From: Bacteroidetes bacterium UBA6183
GTDB lineage: Bacteria > Bacteroidota > Bacteroidia > UKL13-3
Direction: 5' to 3'
Assembly (NCBI GenBank): GCA_002422865.1
Contig: DITN01000088.1
Span: forward strand, 1 to 22,126
Length of the DNA: 22,126 nt
Shown: in pieces, positions 9,677-17,024 of the stretch
Layout: the number at the start of each line of letters is the position of its first letter
How positions within the stretch are numbered: position 1 is the stretch's first letter
The notes under the pieces: model-generated
The model's database searches: none
Told to the model about the DNA's origin: nothing
What the model saw: only the letters and a program-made list of their open reading frames with translations
Program-made: the position numbers and the translations under genes

Positions 9677-11332
9677 CTAACCAATCAGTTCCTTGGCCGC
9701 TTCCAATACTTTTGCAGAAGGATTTTCGCCATGTAACATGCGCGCAATTTCGCCCACACGTTCATCCGTACTTAGTGTTTTGATGTACGTTTGGGTAGTA
9801 TCTTTGTTGTTATTTTTGTAAACCAACAAATGGGTATCGGCTTTACCGGCAATTTGCGGTAAATGGGTAATGGCAATTACCTGATGTTTGGCTGAATGTT
9901 GTTTCATTACATTACTTACCTTCATGGCTGCCTCTCCACTTATTCCGGTATCGATTTCATCAAACACAATGGTAGGTAAGGCCACTTTATCACTAATTAA
10001 CGATTTTATACATAACATCAATCGGCTTAACTCACCACCACTGGCCACTTTATTAATGGGTTGAAAACTTGATCCTTTATTGGCTGCAAACAACAATTCA
10101 ATTTGATCTATTCCATTGGTATTAAAGGTATCGCTTAAAACATGCTGACTAATTTTAATATGTGCATCTGGCATTTGTACCTGCACCAATAATTCGTTTA
10201 CGCGTTTTTCTATTTGAGGGATGGCTTTGGTACGTTTATCACTAAGCTGTTTGGCTTGTTTACTGATATGCAGTTTTAAGTCGTTTAATATTTTTTGCGT
10301 GTTTACAATTTCATCACTCAACGAACCTATGTTATTCAGTTTTACTTCAACTTCGTTTTTAAATGCAATTAGCTCGGTATTGTTGGTTACGCGGTGTTTT
10401 TTTTGTAAGTTAAATAGCAATTGTAACCGCGCATCAATACGTTCTAACTCGTTGGGGTTGGCTTGTGTTTGTTCTGCAATATTTTCTAATTCGGCTGCAA
10501 TGTCTTTTAATTCAATCATTGACGAGTCGATTCTTTTTAACAAATCCTGCAAACCTATATGGTGTTTTGAACCATTGTTTAAGTTGGTTTTTATTTCACG
10601 TAAAACTTCAATTACGCCTTGTTCATCGGCATTTAAAGCACCAAAAGCTACTCCGGCACTTTGCTGAATGGTTTCGGCATTACTTAAAATCTCTAATTGT
10701 TTTTCAAGCTCTTCTTGCTCGTTAGGTAAAGGATTTACTTCGTTTAATTCGTTTAAAATAAATTGCAAATAATCTTCATCCGTTTTGGCTTTGGCTTCAC
10801 GTTCTATCAGCTCAGCCAAAAGTTTTTCGGTTTGTTTGTATTGCTTATAGCTTTGTTTGTATTGCTCTAAATCGGGGTTGTTGTCTGCAATGGCATCAAC
10901 AATACTTAACTGAAAATCGCTGTTGTTTAAATCTAATGTTTGGTGCTGACTTACTATATCAACCAATTGAGAGCCTAAATCTTTAAGTTGATTTAAGTTT
11001 ACGGGTGTATCATTTATAAACGCACGGCTTTTACCATTGGGTGCAATTTCTCTACGTAAAATACACGTATTATCGTAGTCTAATTCGTTCTGGTCGAAAT
11101 AAGATTTTATGCTGTACGTGCTTACATCAAATACGCCTTCAATTACACATTTATCATCTGCATTCATCAACGATTTGGTATCGGCACGTTCTCCCAATAT
11201 CAAACCCAATGCTCCCATTAATATAGATTTACCCGCACCGGTTTCTCCGGTAATAATGTTTAGTTTATTATTAAATGTTATATCAACTTCTTTGATGATA
11301 GCGTAGTTGCGTATGTGTAATTCCTTAAGCAT
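9677..11332 (-). CDS. recN: DNA repair protein RecN
   Basis: RecN is an SMC-like ATPase that acts early in double-strand-break repair, helping hold broken ends and sister chromatids in the nucleoid. The 551-residue length is standard. Walker A is GETGAGKS (residues 29-36). Two long Glu/Lys-rich coiled-coil arms fill the middle (about 150-390). The ABC signature SGGELSR is near residue 429, Walker B IVFDEIDTG near 455, and the switch His in ITHLPQIAG near 487. All ATPase motifs are intact. The gene ends facing gyrA across a shared terminator and is last in the leftward series after the porD-like gene, from which a 135-bp gap separates it, so it may have its own promoter. A small inverted repeat, AGCAAA-gt-TTTGCT (11359-11372), lies just upstream of the start; no recognised LexA box was found. 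Confidence 0.97.
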   Translation of the reverse strand: MLKELHIRNYAIIKEVDITFNNKLNIITGETGAGKSILMGALGLILGERADTKSLMNADDKCVIEGVFDVSTYSIKSYFDQNELDYDNTCILRREIAPNGKSRAFINDTPVNLNQLKDLGSQLVDIVSQHQTLDLNNSDFQLSIVDAIADNNPDLEQYKQSYKQYKQTEKLLAELIEREAKAKTDEDYLQFILNELNEVNPLPNEQEELEKQLEILSNAETIQQSAGVAFGALNADEQGVIEVLREIKTNLNNGSKHHIGLQDLLKRIDSSMIELKDIAAELENIAEQTQANPNELERIDARLQLLFNLQKKHRVTNNTELIAFKNEVEVKLNNIGSLSDEIVNTQKILNDLKLHISKQAKQLSDKRTKAIPQIEKRVNELLVQVQMPDAHIKISQHVLSDTFNTNGIDQIELLFAANKGSSFQPINKVASGGELSRLMLCIKSLISDKVALPTIVFDEIDTGISGEAAMKVSNVMKQHSAKHQVIAITHLPQIAGKADTHLLVYKNNNKDTTQTYIKTLSTDERVGEIARMLHGENPSAKVLEAAKELIG

Positions 11333-11467
11333 ATAATGGCCAAAAATAGGAGAGTGTAAGCAAAGTTTTGCTACTTAATTTTCAACAACAATTTAAGTAA
11401 GTAAATGATTGTTATTTTGTAATCCTTAACAAGATAAACACCATGATATTAACCTAATAATAGTGGG

Positions 11468-12370
11468 TTAACTTCTAATTTTTTCGTACTTATTAATATT
11501 GGCCACGTTTATTTCATTCAGCAAATCAATTGCTTTAGATTTTTCTGTTGGAGTTGCTCCTTTATAAATATTCACCAACTCATCACTTTTGGCTTCAAAA
11601 AACACAATAAGCATGGCCGTGTTTGGCGCAATTTTAAATACCTTTTGAACCATTTCTAAACTTGCAAAAATAGCTTTACGTGCGCCTTCAGCATCTTTAT
11701 ACATCATATCTAAACCTTGGCGATGGTATTTGTGGTAAGCTTGTCTGATGGGCTCAAATCTTGGATTTAAAGCATTGTCAATTAAGTTGTATCGGGCACG
11801 AATGTTACGTTGAAACGGTTTCCAACCACTGCTACCATCGCTGCTTTGTGCTTGGTTGGCAATACCTAAAGCCTTGTTAAAATAAGGTGTGCCACCCAGT
11901 GGCGAAAACGAATCATAATCTAAACCAATGGCGTAGTTTACATAAAATGCTACCAATGCAACCAAGTTATTGGTGAAGCTGTTTTCGTTGTAGTCCATAC
12001 GCTGAAACTCCACGTAATTAAACTTCCAGTCTTCATCTAAAATGTTTAAGGTATTGGTGGTGTATGAACTTCCGTATACCGGGCGTTGACAAATAATTTG
12101 TGCATTGCCTTCCATGTAATTGCCTTGTTGATCGTAACGGCTTGGAATAAACTGAATGGTTAACTCAATTTTTTCGTTGGTTTGAATTTTATCAGATGTC
12201 CATTTGGTATTGTTTACAAACTCGCTAATGGCTTGTTCTAACGAGCGGAAAATACGTTTGTCACTCAACTGAATCTGATTATCGAGTATAATGGTTTTGC
12301 AGTTTACGTCCTGTGCATTAAGCGATGTAAGGCTTAATAAAAATCCAACTAAAACTACAATTTTACGCAT
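11468..12370 (-). CDS. porD: PorD-like (DUF4835) exported protein, probable T9SS factor
   Basis: This is a 300-residue protein with a clear N-terminal signal peptide (MRKIVVLVGFLLSLTSLNA, cleavage probably before QDVN). The body resembles the DUF4835 family, which current annotation names PorD, a type IX secretion protein; the biochemical role is poorly known. Supporting features are the early NCKTIILDNQIQLSDKRIF block, a central YVNYAIGLDYDSFSPLGGTPYF block, and the C-terminal region ending in LLNEINVANINKYEKIR. Its position directly after coaBC is a familiar Bacteroidota gene order, and the start codon overlaps the coaBC end by 8 nt, which implies translational coupling. The T9SS sorting tail on the giant protein at the window's left edge shows that the organism uses this pathway. 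The family call is from recognition of sequence and context, not from a search. Confidence 0.8.
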   Translation of the reverse strand: MRKIVVLVGFLLSLTSLNAQDVNCKTIILDNQIQLSDKRIFRSLEQAISEFVNNTKWTSDKIQTNEKIELTIQFIPSRYDQQGNYMEGNAQIICQRPVYGSSYTTNTLNILDEDWKFNYVEFQRMDYNENSFTNNLVALVAFYVNYAIGLDYDSFSPLGGTPYFNKALGIANQAQSSDGSSGWKPFQRNIRARYNLIDNALNPRFEPIRQAYHKYHRQGLDMMYKDAEGARKAIFASLEMVQKVFKIAPNTAMLIVFFEAKSDELVNIYKGATPTEKSKAIDLLNEINVANINKYEKIRS

Positions 12371-13565
12371 GTTTAATGTCTATTATTTTTTGTACAATAT
12401 CGTGTGCTACTTCTGTTTTCGATTTAAGTTTGTATTCGGTTTGCACACCCACTTTATCTATAATGGTAATTTTATTGGTATCAAACCCAAAGCCTGCACC
12501 TTTGCTGCGCAGCGAGTTAAGTACAATAAAATCTAAATTCTTTTTTTGTAATTTTTGTTTGGCATTGGCCACTTCGTTATTGGTTTCTAAAGCAAATCCT
12601 ACCAACAGTTGTTTTTTGGTTTTATGCTTACCCAATTCAGCTAAAATATCTTTTGTCTTTTTTAATTTAAGGTGCAATTCATCACCACTCTTTTTTATTT
12701 TGGTGATGCTCACTTTTTCGGGTGTATAATCGGCCACGGCTGCACTCATTACAGCTATTTCTGATTTGGTAAAGGCTTTTACGGTTTTTTCAAACATGTC
12801 ATCGGCACTGGTTACATCTATGCGTTTTATGTTTGGGTTGTTGGTTACCAAATCTGTAGGACCTGATATTAAGGTTACATCAGCCCCATGTCTAGCAAAC
12901 TCTTCGGCAATGGCAAAACCCATTTTACCACTGCTGTGGTTGCCGATAAAACGCACCGGGTCTATGCTTTCGTATGTGGGCCCTGCAGTTACCAATACCT
13001 TTTTATTTTTTAAGGTTTGAGTAGTAACCAAATGTACCTGTAAAAACCTTACTATTTCTTCCGGTTCAATCATACGGCCTGCGCCAATTAAACCACTGGC
13101 CAATTCGCCATTTGCAACAGGTAAAACTATGTTGCCGTAACTTTTTAAAGTGGTTAGGTTATTTTGTGTGCTTCCGTGCGCGTACATGTCTAAATCCATT
13201 GCAGGAGCAACAAATGTGATGCATTTTGCACTAAGGTAAGTTGCTAATAATAAATTATCGCAAATGCCGTGTGCCATTTTTGCAATGGTATTGGCGGTTG
13301 CTGGGGCTATTAAAAGGCAATCGGCCCAAAGGGCAAGGTCAACGTGGTTAGTCCATTCGCCTTGGTTGTTTAATATAAACTGGTGGTAAACCGGATTTTT
13401 GCTAAGGGTAGACAAAGTAAGTGGCGTTATAAAGTCTTGGGCACCATCGCTCATCATTACTTTAACCTCGGCACCTTGTTTAACCAACAAACGTACTAGT
13501 GTTGCAGCTTTATAGGCGGCAATACTACCTGTAACACCCAATAATATTTTTTTGCCTTTTAGCAT
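12363..13565 (-). CDS. coaBC: Bifunctional phosphopantothenoylcysteine decarboxylase / phosphopantothenate-cysteine ligase
   Basis: This fusion enzyme makes 4'-phosphopantetheine for coenzyme A: the CoaB half joins cysteine to 4'-phosphopantothenate, and the flavin-dependent CoaC half decarboxylates the product. The N-terminal CoaC domain (about 1-180) shows GVTGSIAAYKAA for FMN binding, the active-site His in NHVDLALWAD, PATANTIAKM, and GELASGLIGAGRM at the clamp region. The C-terminal CoaB domain (about 190-400) shows VLVTAGPTYESIDPVRFIGN, then HSSGKMG and the AAVADYTP block. The length of 400 is normal. It lies between rpoZ and porD-like on the minus strand. A strong hairpin in the 75-bp gap from rpoZ may reduce readthrough from upstream. 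The porD-like ATG lies inside its last codons. Confidence 0.97.
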   Translation of the reverse strand: MLKGKKILLGVTGSIAAYKAATLVRLLVKQGAEVKVMMSDGAQDFITPLTLSTLSKNPVYHQFILNNQGEWTNHVDLALWADCLLIAPATANTIAKMAHGICDNLLLATYLSAKCITFVAPAMDLDMYAHGSTQNNLTTLKSYGNIVLPVANGELASGLIGAGRMIEPEEIVRFLQVHLVTTQTLKNKKVLVTAGPTYESIDPVRFIGNHSSGKMGFAIAEEFARHGADVTLISGPTDLVTNNPNIKRIDVTSADDMFEKTVKAFTKSEIAVMSAAVADYTPEKVSITKIKKSGDELHLKLKKTKDILAELGKHKTKKQLLVGFALETNNEVANAKQKLQKKNLDFIVLNSLRSKGAGFGFDTNKITIIDKVGVQTEYKLKSKTEVAHDIVQKIIDIKHA

Positions 13566-13581
13566 ACCTCAAATAAAACAC

Positions 13582-13617
13582 AAAATGGTTACACTACCAA
13601 AGTAATGTAACCATTTT
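13582..13617 (-). terminator. Hairpin between rpoZ and coaBC, possible terminator or attenuator
   Basis: The arms AAAATGGTTACA (13582-13593) and TGTAACCATTTT (13606-13617) are perfect complements around a 12-nt loop. On the minus strand the stem is followed by TTTTGTGTTTTATTT, a broken T-tract. It starts about 23 nt after the rpoZ stop and ends about 17 nt before the coaBC ATG. It could terminate part of the bamD-rpoZ transcript or protect its 3' end. Confidence 0.55.
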
Positions 13618-13640
13618 AGATATCAAATAATGCTTAGATA

Positions 13641-13970
13641 TTATTTGTTTTCTTTTGCCGGATTACGGAAATAGATTTTGTCGTTTAAAAACTCATCCAT
13701 AGCAATGTTTACTGCTTTAGGCAAGCGCTCGTAGTAGCTTGATATTTCAATTTGCTCACGGTTTTCAAATACTTCTTCCAAAGTATCGCTGTCGTTGCTA
13801 AACTCTTGTAATTTACTGTGCAATTCTTCTTTCATTTGAGCCGAAATTTGGTTTGCACGTTTGCTGATAATTGCCAACGACTCGTAAATGTTGTGAGTTG
13901 GAGCATCAACCTTACGTAAGTCTCTAACTACCGTGGTAGTTGCTGCGTTGCTGTAATTAATGTTTGCCAT
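13641..13970 (-). CDS. rpoZ: DNA-directed RNA polymerase omega subunit (Bacteroidota type)
   Basis: This 109-residue protein resembles the Rpb6/omega family as found in Bacteroidota, which helps assemble RNA polymerase by chaperoning the beta' subunit. The diagnostic segments are NIYESLAIISKRANQISAQMKEEL (the conserved omega helix with AxRANQI), NREQIEISSYYERLPK, and a C-terminus ending in YFRNPAKENK. It is divergent from E. coli omega, so a plain homology search may label it only as Rpb6-like or hypothetical. The start is one nucleotide away from the bamD stop, which indicates translational coupling with bamD. A stable hairpin follows the gene, so bamD-rpoZ may be the main transcript with weaker extension into coaBC. 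Confidence 0.87.
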   Translation of the reverse strand: MANINYSNAATTTVVRDLRKVDAPTHNIYESLAIISKRANQISAQMKEELHSKLQEFSNDSDTLEEVFENREQIEISSYYERLPKAVNIAMDEFLNDKIYFRNPAKENK

Positions 13971-13971
13971 C

Positions 13972-14790
13972 TTATTGTATATTATTCTGTTGTTTTGTTA
14001 TTTTTCTTACGCCATTTTCTGCCTTCTCGGCAATGTTTCTGGCTTCACTCAAGTATTTACTGGTAGGATATTCCGCTTTAAAATACCCACTGAATTCTAT
14101 GGTTTCTTGGTAACGTGCTAACTTTTTAGTTTCAATACTGTTATCGGCCAAAAGGTAATACGATTTAAGCGTTAAAAAATCTAATTCTTCTTTTTGTGGT
14201 ACTTCCGGAAAATCTTTAATCACATTTTGCAGAGCCACAATAGCACTTTTGTATTCTCCAATGTTGTAATACAACTTGGCATTTTTATAAGCCTTCATTG
14301 ATAACTTAGCCCTTAATTTATCAAGTAAGGTATTACACTCACTTACATATTTGCTTTCCGGGTAAACACTCACAAAAAGTTTAATGGCTTCTGTTGCTTT
14401 GTAAGTATCGGTTTGATCTAGATAAAAATTTTGCGACTCTAAAAACTGGCAGTAAGCATTCATGTATAAACATTCTTCGGCCCACTGTCCTGTAGGAAAG
14501 TTTTCAAAATATGTTTTAAACTGGTAACCGGCCAAAGGGTAGGCACGTAACCCAAAATTACAATAGGCACTGTAATACATTACCTTTTCGGCCATGGCAG
14601 TACCATTAAAATTATCTTGCAATTGCTCAAATAAAGTTGATGCACGGTAATAGTCTTTTTTGTTATAATAGTATTGAGCCATCTCCAGCTTTTTATTAGG
14701 ATCAGGGGTTTTTAACACCTTCTGGTATTTGCTACAACCTGTTAGTAATAATGCCGAAATAATATAGATGCCGATTAAGCGAATGTTCAT
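13972..14790 (-). CDS. bamD: Outer-membrane assembly lipoprotein BamD
   Basis: BamD is the essential lipoprotein partner of BamA in the machine that folds beta-barrels into the outer membrane. This 272-residue protein begins with a lipoprotein signal (MNIRLIGIYIISALLLTGC, lipid Cys19 in the LTGC lipobox) and then SKYQKVLKTPDP. Tetratricopeptide-like helices follow: KLEMAQYYYNKKDYYRASTLFEQL, AEKVMYYSAYCNFGL and others through about residue 255, where the DFPEVPQKEELDFLTLKSYYLLA block is typical of the family. It is first in the leftward gene set and diverges from the NlpC/P60 gene across 163 bp. Its promoter should be there, but no element matching TAnnTTTG exactly was found. As a BAM part it supports the many outer-membrane proteins, including T9SS pieces, that this cell needs. 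Confidence 0.92.
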   Translation of the reverse strand: MNIRLIGIYIISALLLTGCSKYQKVLKTPDPNKKLEMAQYYYNKKDYYRASTLFEQLQDNFNGTAMAEKVMYYSAYCNFGLRAYPLAGYQFKTYFENFPTGQWAEECLYMNAYCQFLESQNFYLDQTDTYKATEAIKLFVSVYPESKYVSECNTLLDKLRAKLSMKAYKNAKLYYNIGEYKSAIVALQNVIKDFPEVPQKEELDFLTLKSYYLLADNSIETKKLARYQETIEFSGYFKAEYPTSKYLSEARNIAEKAENGVRKITKQQNNIQ

Positions 14791-14953
14791 GTTTTTACGA
14801 TACTGAACGCGAATGTAGTGCTTTTATTTCTACTTGTAAAGAGGCAAAAGTGCCAAAAAGTAAATTTTTGTCGCTATTATACAACGTGTTACGCACTATT
14901 TTGCCATTATTTTTTTGTGCTTAAAACAGGCAAGCCTATCTTGCTTACTTAGC

Positions 14954-15559
14954 ATGTTAAAAAAGGCGGTTTATATTGTGTTCATTCTTGTCTTTTGCAA
15001 TACCATCAAGGGTTTTGCTCAGGTACCGCTTTTTATAGAAGAGGAGGATAGCACATCCATTCCGGTTGATACAGCTAAACATACCAAAACTAAACCTAAG
15101 GTGGCCATCAAACCGTCACAAACAACCTTAACAAACAATAAAGGTAACAGCCGTTCCAATTCAAAAATTGATAGTTTGGTAATGTTCGCAAATCAATACA
15201 TGGGTAATAGGTATAGGCGAGGAGGAACAACTAAGGCTGGATTTGATTGCAGCGGATATACCATGACTGTATTTAAACACTTGGATATAAAATTGCCGCA
15301 TACCAGTGCCGGACAAGGTTTAATTGGTGTAACCATTAACCAACAAAACATTCAAAAAGGCGATTTAATTTTGTTCAGGGGTGGAAATCGGAGAAGCCAC
15401 AGAATTGGACATGTTGGAATAGTTATTAGCGAAAAAGGTGAGCCTGTGCGTTTTATCCATAGCAGCACCAGCGAAGGCGTGAGGATTGATAACCTGAATG
15501 CAGCCTATTACCGAAACCGATATGTAAAAGCCGTACGAATCCCGGAGTTATACCGTTAG
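14954..15559 (+). CDS. NlpC/P60 family cell-wall peptidase (C40)
   Basis: The gene encodes a secreted cysteine endopeptidase, in a family that cuts gamma-D-glutamyl bonds in peptidoglycan stem peptides. I chose ATG 14954 (201 residues) over the TTG at 14915 because MLKKAVYIVFILVFCNTIKGFA then forms a clean signal peptide with cleavage before QVP. A Ser/Thr/Lys-rich linker (about 25-65) precedes the catalytic domain. Catalytic Cys is in FDCSGYTM, the His in IGHVGIVI, and the third polar residue is the His in FIHSS; GDLILFRGG is the usual strand between them. All three positions are intact. The gene is short, with no SH3 or LysM domain. It diverges from bamD and is followed 50 bp later by the SIMPL gene on the same strand. 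The exact bond it cuts cannot be read from sequence. Confidence 0.93.
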   Translation: MLKKAVYIVFILVFCNTIKGFAQVPLFIEEEDSTSIPVDTAKHTKTKPKVAIKPSQTTLTNNKGNSRSNSKIDSLVMFANQYMGNRYRRGGTTKAGFDCSGYTMTVFKHLDIKLPHTSAGQGLIGVTINQQNIQKGDLILFRGGNRRSHRIGHVGIVISEKGEPVRFIHSSTSEGVRIDNLNAAYYRNRYVKAVRIPELYR

Positions 15560-15609
15560 TTTGGTTTAATGTTTGTTAATCTTACTCAAACGTATAAATT
15601 TAAATAGAT

Positions 15610-16314
15610 ATGAAAACAATCCTTTCTTTTACTGCTGCCTTATTGTTTGGCGCATTTTCGCTCTTTGCCCAACAACCCACCAACACCAACAAACCTATTA
15701 TTGAAGTAACGGGTAGTGCCGAAATGGACATTATTCCGGATGAAATATATGTAAGTGTAACGCTTCGCGAGTTTATGATAGAACGAAAAAAGCAACCCAT
15801 TGCAAGTATTGAAAAAGATTTTAAGGAGGTAACCAACAATTTAAAAATAGACAATAAATTAATATCGCTTGAAGGTGTTTATGGCACTTACGATTACGAC
15901 TATAAAACACAAAAACGTGGCGAGTTTTTAAATGCCAAAACCTACATCATTAAATTTTCTGATTTAGAAAAGTACAACCAACTGGTAATGATGCTGGATA
16001 AAAAAGGCATTGAAAACGTGCATATACAACGTACTGGTCATAGTAAAATGGAAGAATACAGACGTAAGGTAAAAGTGGAAGCACTAAAAGCAGCCAAAGA
16101 AAAAGCAGATTTAATGCTGGCTGCAATTGGTAAACAAACAGGTGATGTGCAGTTAATTCGTGAAAGGGATATCAACATGGGTTATCACCAACCGATGTAT
16201 TTAAAATCAAATGTGGCCATGGATGCAAACAGCGAATCGGGGGGACAACCGATTGAAATGCAAAAAATAAAATTACGCTACGAGGTAGAAGCACACTTTT
16301 TAATTACCAACTAA
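15610..16314 (+). CDS. SIMPL-domain (DUF541) exported protein
   Basis: This 234-residue protein has a signal peptide (MKTILSFTAALLFGAFSLFA, cleavage probably before QQP) and a single SIMPL/DUF541 domain from about residue 28 to the end. Recognition rests on the opening IEVTGSAEMDIIPDEIYVSVTL, the central YIIKFSDLEKYNQLVMML with GIENVHIQRTGHSKMEEYRRKVKVEALKAA-type continuation, and the final KIKLRYEVEAHFLI strand. Family members are periplasmic or outer-membrane proteins (E. coli YggE, Brucella BP26) linked to oxidative stress tolerance or ring-shaped assemblies; the molecular function is not settled. It lies 50 bp after the NlpC/P60 gene and 4 nt before the small zinc-ribbon ORF, so the three could share a transcript. 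Confidence 0.9.
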   Translation: MKTILSFTAALLFGAFSLFAQQPTNTNKPIIEVTGSAEMDIIPDEIYVSVTLREFMIERKKQPIASIEKDFKEVTNNLKIDNKLISLEGVYGTYDYDYKTQKRGEFLNAKTYIIKFSDLEKYNQLVMMLDKKGIENVHIQRTGHSKMEEYRRKVKVEALKAAKEKADLMLAAIGKQTGDVQLIRERDINMGYHQPMYLKSNVAMDANSESGGQPIEMQKIKLRYEVEAHFLITN

Positions 16315-16318
16315 AGTT

Positions 16319-16477
16319 ATGCAATTTGGGTTCGATCGTTGCCCATATTGTGGCAACACCAATGGATTTGTATATGTACACGGGCACTACCAATGTAAAG
16401 TGTGCAACCAAAATGTTATGCCTTGTTGCAGTGGCGAACAAGAGTGTGAAACCGATGATGTTAAAACTGAAGAATAA
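16319..16477 (+). CDS. Small zinc-ribbon-like protein, 52 residues
   Basis: An ATG 4 nt after the SIMPL stop opens a 52-codon frame encoding MQFGFDRCPYCGNTNGFVYV followed by HGHYQCKVCNQNVMPCCSGE and a short acidic tail. Two CxxC knuckles, C8-P-Y-C11 and C26-K-V-C29, are spaced as in rubredoxin-like zinc ribbons. C36, C37 and C43 add further cysteines, and His21 and His23 lie between the knuckles. Pairs of metal-binding cysteines are unlikely in a random frame, and the tight spacing to the previous gene supports translation. The tail overlaps the 3' end of the convergent hutD-like gene by 17 nt. The function is unknown; the metal ligand role is inferred. A longer frame in another register over the same DNA (16326-16556) lacks these motifs and looks like a shadow. 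Confidence 0.68.
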   Translation: MQFGFDRCPYCGNTNGFVYVHGHYQCKVCNQNVMPCCSGEQECETDDVKTEE

Positions 16478-17024
16478 CTCTTATAAGAGTTGTGTCTACA
16501 AGTGCAGTGGTATCCAAAACTTCTTCATTTATTACCATGAAGTCTTTGGCGTTTAATGTTTCTGACTCATGTTCAAGGTTTATGGTTAATTTTCCTTTTA
16601 CCACATAACAGCAAACAAAATGATTCACTGCTTTTGAATTTAGGTGTTGATTTGTAGTTAACCTGATTGTTTCAACAACCACGTTTACTTCCGGTTTAAA
16701 CATCACATTAAAGTCGGTTACTTTACCTGCAGCCTCGGTTTGCCAGGCACCATCAAACAAATGGGGGATGAGTGGTTCTAAATAATGGGTAACCTCTTTG
16801 TTGTGGGTAAGGGTTAATTCGCCTTGCAACAACATAATGATACGTTGGTAACCCGTTAAATCGGTAAAAGTTGAGGTGTCTGTTTCAACGGTTGCGGTGC
16901 TTATCCTAAACAAAAAATTACGCTCGGTATACTGTGCATCAGTCGGATAAACAAACAACTGCGTGGTGGTACCTCCGCTCCAATTAACTGTTTGTTGTTG
17001 GTTGTGTTTAATTATTTGCATCAT
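16461..17024 (-). CDS. hutD: HutD/Ves family cupin protein
   Basis: This 187-residue protein matches the HutD family, a bicupin fold named for histidine-utilisation operons, where it is thought to limit induction; E. coli Ves is a relative. Seen here are the opening QIIKHNQQQTVNWSGGTTTQLFVYP, with the conserved WxGGxTxxL pattern, then FLFRISTATVETDTSTFTDL and GYQRIIMLLQGELTLTH, and a second half with FNVMFKP. Start at 17024 (MMQ); the second Met at 17021 is equally possible. The gene overlaps the miaA end by 17 nt, suggesting coupling to miaA. No hutH, hutU, hutI or hutG is nearby, so a role in histidine breakdown is not supported by context. The last codons overlap the zinc-ribbon ORF on the opposite strand. 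Confidence 0.85.
   Translation of the reverse strand: MMQIIKHNQQQTVNWSGGTTTQLFVYPTDAQYTERNFLFRISTATVETDTSTFTDLTGYQRIIMLLQGELTLTHNKEVTHYLEPLIPHLFDGAWQTEAAGKVTDFNVMFKPEVNVVVETIRLTTNQHLNSKAVNHFVCCYVVKGKLTINLEHESETLNAKDFMVINEEVLDTTALVDTTLIRVILQF
16476..16491. repeat. 16-bp perfect palindrome in the hutD / zinc-ribbon overlap
   Basis: AACTCTTATAAGAGTT reads the same on both strands. It covers the last bases of the zinc-ribbon stop and the last codons of hutD-like. It could form a small hairpin at the ends of both convergent messages, but there is no clear T-tract on either side and chance is possible. Confidence 0.45.

Noticed and set aside
14915..14953. Upstream TTG start for the NlpC/P60 gene
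   Set aside because: It would put a polar, Cys-containing stretch before the signal peptide; ATG 14954 gives a normal one.
16326..16556. 76-residue plus-strand ORF in another frame
   Set aside because: It overlaps the zinc-ribbon ORF and the end of hutD, its sequence has no domain, and the zinc-ribbon frame has paired CxxC motifs and better spacing to the previous gene.
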